Shown here: positions 59,952-64,000 of the stretch, in pieces
Numbering within the stretch: position 1 is the stretch's first letter
Layout: each line of letters begins with the position of its first letter
Assembly: GCF_024972735.1 (NCBI RefSeq)
Contig: NZ_CP087723.1
Location: 186,001 to 250,000, forward strand
Length of the DNA: 64,000 nt
Origin: Halalkaliarchaeum sp. AArc-CO
GTDB taxonomy: Archaea; Halobacteriota; Halobacteria; Halobacteriales; Haloferacaceae
Reading direction: 5' to 3'
The notes under the pieces: generated by a model
What the model was told of the DNA's origin: nothing
Database searches by the model: none
The model's input: the letters and a program-made list of their open reading frames with translations, nothing else
Position numbers and translations under genes: made by a program

Positions 59952-61588
59952 CACTCGTCGAGCCAGACGTTGTTGTAGTCGCTGACCAGCCGCGGGTTGC
60001 GCTGTTCGCGGGGATGGGCGACGAGGTCGTTCACGTGGTCCCGGATACCCAGCGACACGCTGAGGCTGTACGCCGGGATGTGCAACCGGTCTTCGAGGAT
60101 CGTCTCGATGGCCGACTCGTACAGCGGACGGCGCTCCTCGATGCTTCCGCCGCGACGGGCCTGGAGGATCTCGTCCATCAGGTCGTCATCCCGGTAGTAA
60201 ACTCCGTTCGTGACTCCCTCCTGACTTTCGTGAAAGAGGTTGTACACGTAGTTGTCGGGATCGGGGCCGCCGAGCCAACCCAGCGTGTACATGTTGCAGT
60301 CGTCCTCGTTTCCGGTGTTGTACGTGTCGGTGAACGTCCCCCAGTCGAGCCGCTGGACCTGGGCGCTGTAACCGATTTCCTCGAGCCCGTTCCCGACGCT
60401 CACCCCGATCTGCTCGCGGATGTCGTCCGGCGGCGTGAGGATGGTGAACTCGTAATCCTCCGACACCCCCGCGTCCTCGAGCAGTTCGGCTGCCCGATCC
60501 AGGTCGCGATCGTGGGGGATCTCGGCCCACTCGTCGATCGGGAACTCCCACGTCTCGGCCACCGGGACCGGGACCGGCCCGTAGTTTCGGACGCCGGCGG
60601 GTTCGACAAAGTTCTCGACGGCCTGGTCCATCGAGAACACGTAGTCGATCGCCTCCCTGACCTGCGGATCGGCAGCGGGCCCCTCGTTCGTGTTGAAGGC
60701 AAGATAAAAGTAGGAGATCCCCGGCGCCTCGTCGATTGTCGCCTGCTGGTTGTTCTCGACGGTCTCCCACAGCTGTGGCGGGATTCCACCGATAACGTCG
60801 ACGTCACCGGTTTCCAGTACCGTCACGCGGGTGGTCTGTTCCTCGATCGGTTCGAACCGAAGCCGCTCGACGTTCGGGGATTCGTCCCAGTAGTCATCCC
60901 ACCGCTGTAGCTCCACGAACTCCCCTTCGGTCCAGTCGACGAACTCGTAGGGACCCGAGCCGACCGGTGCCTCCTTGTTGAACGCCGTCCTGTCCTCGGT
61001 CCGGACGTCCATCGGGACGATGTTGCGGGTGAGAACCAACGTGAAGAAGGGCCCATAGCCGAACTCGAGGTCGATCTGCACCGTCTGCTCGTCGACGATG
61101 TCGATGGACTCGATCATGTCGACGTCGGCTGCGTTGGCTGTCTCCTCCTCGAGGGGTGCCTCCAGGGAGTGTTTCACGTCGGTCGCCGTCACCCGTTCGC
61201 CGTTGTGGAACCGCGGGCCATCCCGAAGTTCGACGATGTAGCGCTCGCCGTCGCGTTCGACGGTCGGCAATTCCGCTGCCATCTTTGGTACGGGCTCGGT
61301 TCCCGCGTCGAAGTCGTACAGTGGTTCGTACAGCTGTGAGGCGATCTGCTGGGAGTAGATGTCGTCGATCTCGATCGGATCGAGCTCCAGGGGCGTCTGC
61401 TGCTGGGCGAAAACGAGCTCTCCGCCGTCACGCCCGTCCCCGGTTGTATCCTCTTCCTCGCCCGTTTCTGGCTCTCCTTCGGTCGAGTCGTCACCTCCGA
61501 GACAGCCCGCGAGAGTGAGAGTAGTGATACCAACCCCCACATGCAGAACGTTACGCCGCCGCACCGTTTCCTCCTTTGTTCGAAACAT
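59951..61588 (-). CDS. ABC transporter substrate-binding protein (peptide/SBP_bac_5 type)
   Basis: A 545-residue lipoprotein of the SBP family 5 (dipeptide, oligopeptide, nickel). The signal (RRRNVLHVGVG...LTLAGC) has a lipobox LAGC. Core motifs are QIASQLYEPLYDFD, LRDGPRFHNGERVTATDVKH, GSGPYEFVDWTEG and DPQVREAIDYVFSMD. ATG 61588 is chosen because the signal starts there; an upstream ATG at 61618 adds ten improbable residues. No permease or ATPase genes are adjacent in the window, so its transporter is elsewhere or lost. It is coupled to the amidotransferase gene and divergent from the phosphoesterase gene. Confidence 0.9.
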   Translation of the reverse strand: MFRTKEETVRRRNVLHVGVGITTLTLAGCLGGDDSTEGEPETGEEEDTTGDGRDGGELVFAQQQTPLELDPIEIDDIYSQQIASQLYEPLYDFDAGTEPVPKMAAELPTVERDGERYIVELRDGPRFHNGERVTATDVKHSLEAPLEEETANAADVDMIESIDIVDEQTVQIDLEFGYGPFFTLVLTRNIVPMDVRTEDRTAFNKEAPVGSGPYEFVDWTEGEFVELQRWDDYWDESPNVERLRFEPIEEQTTRVTVLETGDVDVIGGIPPQLWETVENNQQATIDEAPGISYFYLAFNTNEGPAADPQVREAIDYVFSMDQAVENFVEPAGVRNYGPVPVPVAETWEFPIDEWAEIPHDRDLDRAAELLEDAGVSEDYEFTILTPPDDIREQIGVSVGNGLEEIGYSAQVQRLDWGTFTDTYNTGNEDDCNMYTLGWLGGPDPDNYVYNLFHESQEGVTNGVYYRDDDLMDEILQARRGGSIEERRPLYESAIETILEDRLHIPAYSLSVSLGIRDHVNDLVAHPREQRNPRLVSDYNNVWLDE

Positions 61589-61722
61589 TAACCCGCAAGA
61601 AGGCAGCGCTTCCGACATGTTGTCTCTATTGCATCACTCAAATATTACTGCTATCTCGAAGCTGTTCTCGACGACTCGTTCTCGAGGGCAACCCCTATTA
61701 CGCCGGAACCGGAGCACCCGAT

Positions 61723-63099
61723 ATGGCTGCCGAGGGCGAGGACCCGGTCTACTACGTGATCAGCGATCTTCACATCGGCGGCGACGAACAGCTGGAGGAG
61801 ATCGAGTTCTTCGATGAACTGTTGGACTTCCTGCAACGGCTGGCGAAAACCGACGAGGACGCCGAGCTGATAATCAACGGCGACGCGTTCGGCCTCTGGG
61901 AGTTCACCGGGATCGACGGCCCGGAGAAGTTCGACGTCCTCGAGGAGACGTATCCGGAGCTGTTCGAGCAGCTCCGGGACACCGGCGAGAACGTCCCGAT
62001 CACGATGCTCCCCGGCAACCACGATCACGAACTCGCCGCCTACGAGGAGTACGTCGATCGGTTCGCAGCGTACAACGTCGAGGTCGTCCAGGACCGGTCG
62101 ATCACCCGCCCGGTCGGCGACCGCGTGATCCACTTCGAGCACGGCCACCAGCAGGATCCGAACAACCGGATCGAAGACTGGGGGAACCCCCACATGACGC
62201 CGCTGGGCTACTTTTACAACACCCACGTCGTGAGCCGTGCCGGCCACCTCTCGGATCGCGGCCGGTTCAACTGGCTGAAGGACGTCCAGGCGGTGACCCC
62301 CACGGAGCGAATGCCGAACTGGCTGGTCTCGAAATACTTCTACCGGGAGATGAACCCCCTGTTGCGGTACGCCGCGGTCCCGTTTTTGTTCCTGTTCAAC
62401 ATCAGCCTCGTGCTCGCGGTGCTGGCGGGGCTGGACCTGGCGGGGATCTGGTCGATGCCGGTCGAGCGAACCGAGGCGTTCCTCGGCCAGTTCGGGATCG
62501 CCGGGGCGGCCGCCCATCTCCTGCTTACTGTGAACGTCGCGATCGCCGGCCTGCTGTTGCTCGTCGGGATCCCCGCCTACTTCTTCCTGCGTGACGCCCG
62601 GAAAACGATCGACCGTTTCGGCGTCTTCGAGACCGAGATCACGGTCGATCCGGAGCGACCGTACCGCAAGGCCGCACGCGAAGTGTTCTTGCAGAACCCC
62701 GAGACGGCGATCTTCTGTTACGGTCACACCCACCGTCCAAAGGTTCGGCAGGTCGACGGCGGGCTCCTGGTCAACACTGGCACCTGGCTGAAGCGACTCC
62801 ACCGTCGAGAGGTCATCGCCGGCCGACTGCCGCCGGTCTTTTATCCTTCCTACCAGCTGTGTGCCGTCCGCATCGAGTCCGAGCCCGAGGGTGTGGCCGT
62901 CGAATACGAGGCGATCGAAAAGCCCAGCCCGGTCTCCGAGGAGCTCACGCTCACCGAACGACTCCTGACGCTCGGTCGCGAACCGAACCCGACGCTCCCC
63001 GACCGGACGGTCCTTTCGGACGGTGACGACTCTCGAACTGACGATACGCGCGAACGCGCGAGCACAGCAGACGTGACGACGGAATCAGCCCGCGGCTGA
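61723..63099 (+). CDS. Membrane metallophosphoesterase
   Basis: A 458-residue calcineurin-like phosphoesterase. Metal motifs are YVISDLHIGGDE, LIINGDAFGLWE, MLPGNHDHELA, FEHGHQQDPNNR and YGHTHRPKV. Between motifs 4 and 5 (residues about 210-300) there are three membrane helices (AVPFLFLFNISLVLAVLAGL, AAAHLLLTVNVAIAGLLLLV and a following part). The C-terminal tail (about 60 residues) is polar and variable. Insertion of membrane segments within the domain suggests activity on a lipid-linked phosphate or regulation by the membrane. ATG 61723 is chosen; upstream open frame looks non-coding. Confidence 0.87.
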   Translation: MAAEGEDPVYYVISDLHIGGDEQLEEIEFFDELLDFLQRLAKTDEDAELIINGDAFGLWEFTGIDGPEKFDVLEETYPELFEQLRDTGENVPITMLPGNHDHELAAYEEYVDRFAAYNVEVVQDRSITRPVGDRVIHFEHGHQQDPNNRIEDWGNPHMTPLGYFYNTHVVSRAGHLSDRGRFNWLKDVQAVTPTERMPNWLVSKYFYREMNPLLRYAAVPFLFLFNISLVLAVLAGLDLAGIWSMPVERTEAFLGQFGIAGAAAHLLLTVNVAIAGLLLLVGIPAYFFLRDARKTIDRFGVFETEITVDPERPYRKAAREVFLQNPETAIFCYGHTHRPKVRQVDGGLLVNTGTWLKRLHRREVIAGRLPPVFYPSYQLCAVRIESEPEGVAVEYEAIEKPSPVSEELTLTERLLTLGREPNPTLPDRTVLSDGDDSRTDDTRERASTADVTTESARG

Positions 63100-63121
63100 C
63101 GGGGCCTCGTGGTTTTCGGGG

Positions 63122-64000
63122 CTACCCGTCGATACCGAGGTCTTCGGCCTGCGCGTCGATCTCGGCCTGGATCGCCTCGATCGTTTCCTCGCCCGCGTCG
63201 CCGCCAAACAGGTGGGAGAACCGGTCCTGCCGTTCGAGATACGCCTCGACTGGCTTGCGATCGCGAACGGTCTTCGCGCTCGTCACCTCGCCGTGTTCCA
63301 TCTCGTAAATCGGATAAACGCCGGTCTCGACGGCGAGTTCGCCCATCTCGATCGTCTCGGAGCCGTCGAACCCCCAGCCAACCGGACACGGCGAGAGCAC
63401 CTGCACGTAGGCGGGTCCGTCGACTTCGAGTCCCCGGGAGACCTTCTTCCGGAAGTCGATCGGATCGGAGATGCTCGCGGTCGCAACGTACTCCACGCCG
63501 TGGGCGGCCGCGATCGCCGGCATGTCCTTCTTCGGTGCGTCCTCGCCGGTACTGTACTCCCCAGAAGGCGTCGTGGTGGTGTGGGCTCCCGGCGGGGTGG
63601 AACCGCTGCGCTGGACGCCGGTGTTCATGTACGCCTCGTTGTCGTAACAGACGTACAGGACGTCGTGGCCGCGTTCGAACATACCGCTGAGGCTGCGCAT
63701 CCCGATGTCGAACGTGGCTCCGTCGCCGGCGAAGACGATGAAGTTCACGTCCTCGTGATCCTCGAACTCCTCGCGACCCCGCCGGGAGAACGACCGATAG
63801 GCCGCCTCGACACCCGACGCGACGCCGGGGGCGTTGGCGAACACGTTGTGGATCCAGCTGACGCCCCAGGCGCTCTCGGGGAACGGGGAGGAGACAACCT
63901 CCATACAGCCGGTCGGGTTGACGACGATCGTGTTTTCGCCCGCCTCGTCGACGACGTGCCTCGCGACGATCGCCGGCCCGCACCCCGAACAGGCGCGGTG
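63122..64000 (-). CDS. porB: Second pyruvate-type ferredoxin oxidoreductase, beta subunit (partial)
   Basis: This gene runs off the right edge of the window; its 5' end is missing. It shows cluster ligands HRACSGCGPAI at the edge, TGCMEV and SPCPVGW, the TPP motif GDGATFDIG and YVCYDNEAYMNTG. It is very similar to the PorB at 19841-20782 in every motif (for example SSPFPES-WGVSWIH). By analogy the rest of a second por operon (A, D, G) should lie to the right. Two parallel por sets may differ in substrate or in expression conditions. The internal ATG at 63904 is not the start. Confidence 0.93.
   Translation of the reverse strand, partial: HRACSGCGPAIVARHVVDEAGENTIVVNPTGCMEVVSSPFPESAWGVSWIHNVFANAPGVASGVEAAYRSFSRRGREEFEDHEDVNFIVFAGDGATFDIGMRSLSGMFERGHDVLYVCYDNEAYMNTGVQRSGSTPPGAHTTTTPSGEYSTGEDAPKKDMPAIAAAHGVEYVATASISDPIDFRKKVSRGLEVDGPAYVQVLSPCPVGWGFDGSETIEMGELAVETGVYPIYEMEHGEVTSAKTVRDRKPVEAYLERQDRFSHLFGGDAGEETIEAIQAEIDAQAEDLGIDG

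Overview
The window is chromosomal DNA of a haloarchaeon (class Halobacteria). It is GC-rich, the proteins are strongly acidic, many starts are leaderless ATG or GTG, and several genes are haloarchaeal or archaeal markers: TrmY, ribosomal L40e, Bat-type HTH_10 regulators, twin-arginine lipoproteins, and an ISH11-like insertion sequence. The density of ferredoxin-linked 2-oxoacid oxidoreductases, Hdr/ETF flavoproteins, sulfur carriers and cysteine-bearing redox regulators suggests an organism with an anaerobic, probably sulfur-linked, lifestyle. That lifestyle is inferred from gene content.

Layout. 1-17.4 kb is mostly housekeeping: the end of uvrC, malate dehydrogenase, an XPD/Rad3-like helicase, threonine synthase, a cystathionine gamma-synthase-type enzyme, a bactofilin-like membrane protein, a nitroreductase, an SDR, a FAH-family enzyme, a PP-loop CysD/CysH-like protein, an ornithine cyclodeaminase-family enzyme and small zinc proteins. 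A non-coding IS200/IS605-like element lies at 5.3-5.8 kb. 17.6-31.2 kb is the metabolic core. It holds a four-subunit pyruvate-type ferredoxin oxidoreductase (porGDAB), a Cys-rich HTH_10 regulator, then one tightly overlapped 9.5-kb unit: a four-subunit 2-oxoacid oxidoreductase (korDABG), a giant HdrA-HdrA-ferredoxin-MvhD fusion, an HdrC-HdrB fusion, and EtfA and EtfB. A second por operon begins at the right edge (63.1 kb onward).

31.3-50.5 kb holds cspA, leuS, a SIMPL lipoprotein, a MutS-like ATPase, NosL and an M20 deacylase. It also holds a sulfur-trafficking cluster (two YeeE/YedE half-transporters, rhodanese-MBL, TusA, DsrE2-like), a thioredoxin, L40e, and metY-metX for homocysteine synthesis. 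50.5-59.2 kb is an accessory region. It contains an IS200/605-type tnpB interrupted by a 1063-bp ISH11-like element, a modular array of perfect hairpins abutting trmY, and a tRNA-Pro. It also has a decayed tRNA-flanked element holding an integrase stub, a degenerate tRNA copy, and a 405-bp inverted-repeat element that carries a ribbon-helix-helix gene and splits a small host gene. 59.2-63.1 kb carries a glutamine amidotransferase, a peptide-type ABC binding protein and a membrane metallophosphoesterase.

How the core may work (inference): oxidation of a 2-oxoacid by KOR yields reduced ferredoxin. The HdrA fusion (two FAD modules plus iron-sulfur modules) could link ferredoxin-level electrons, a thiol/disulfide or sulfur reaction at the HdrCB CCG site, and ETF in a flavin-based bifurcation or confurcation. 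Haloarchaea are not known to have CoM/CoB, so the natural Hdr substrate is unknown. This operon is the strongest candidate in the window for an undescribed system.
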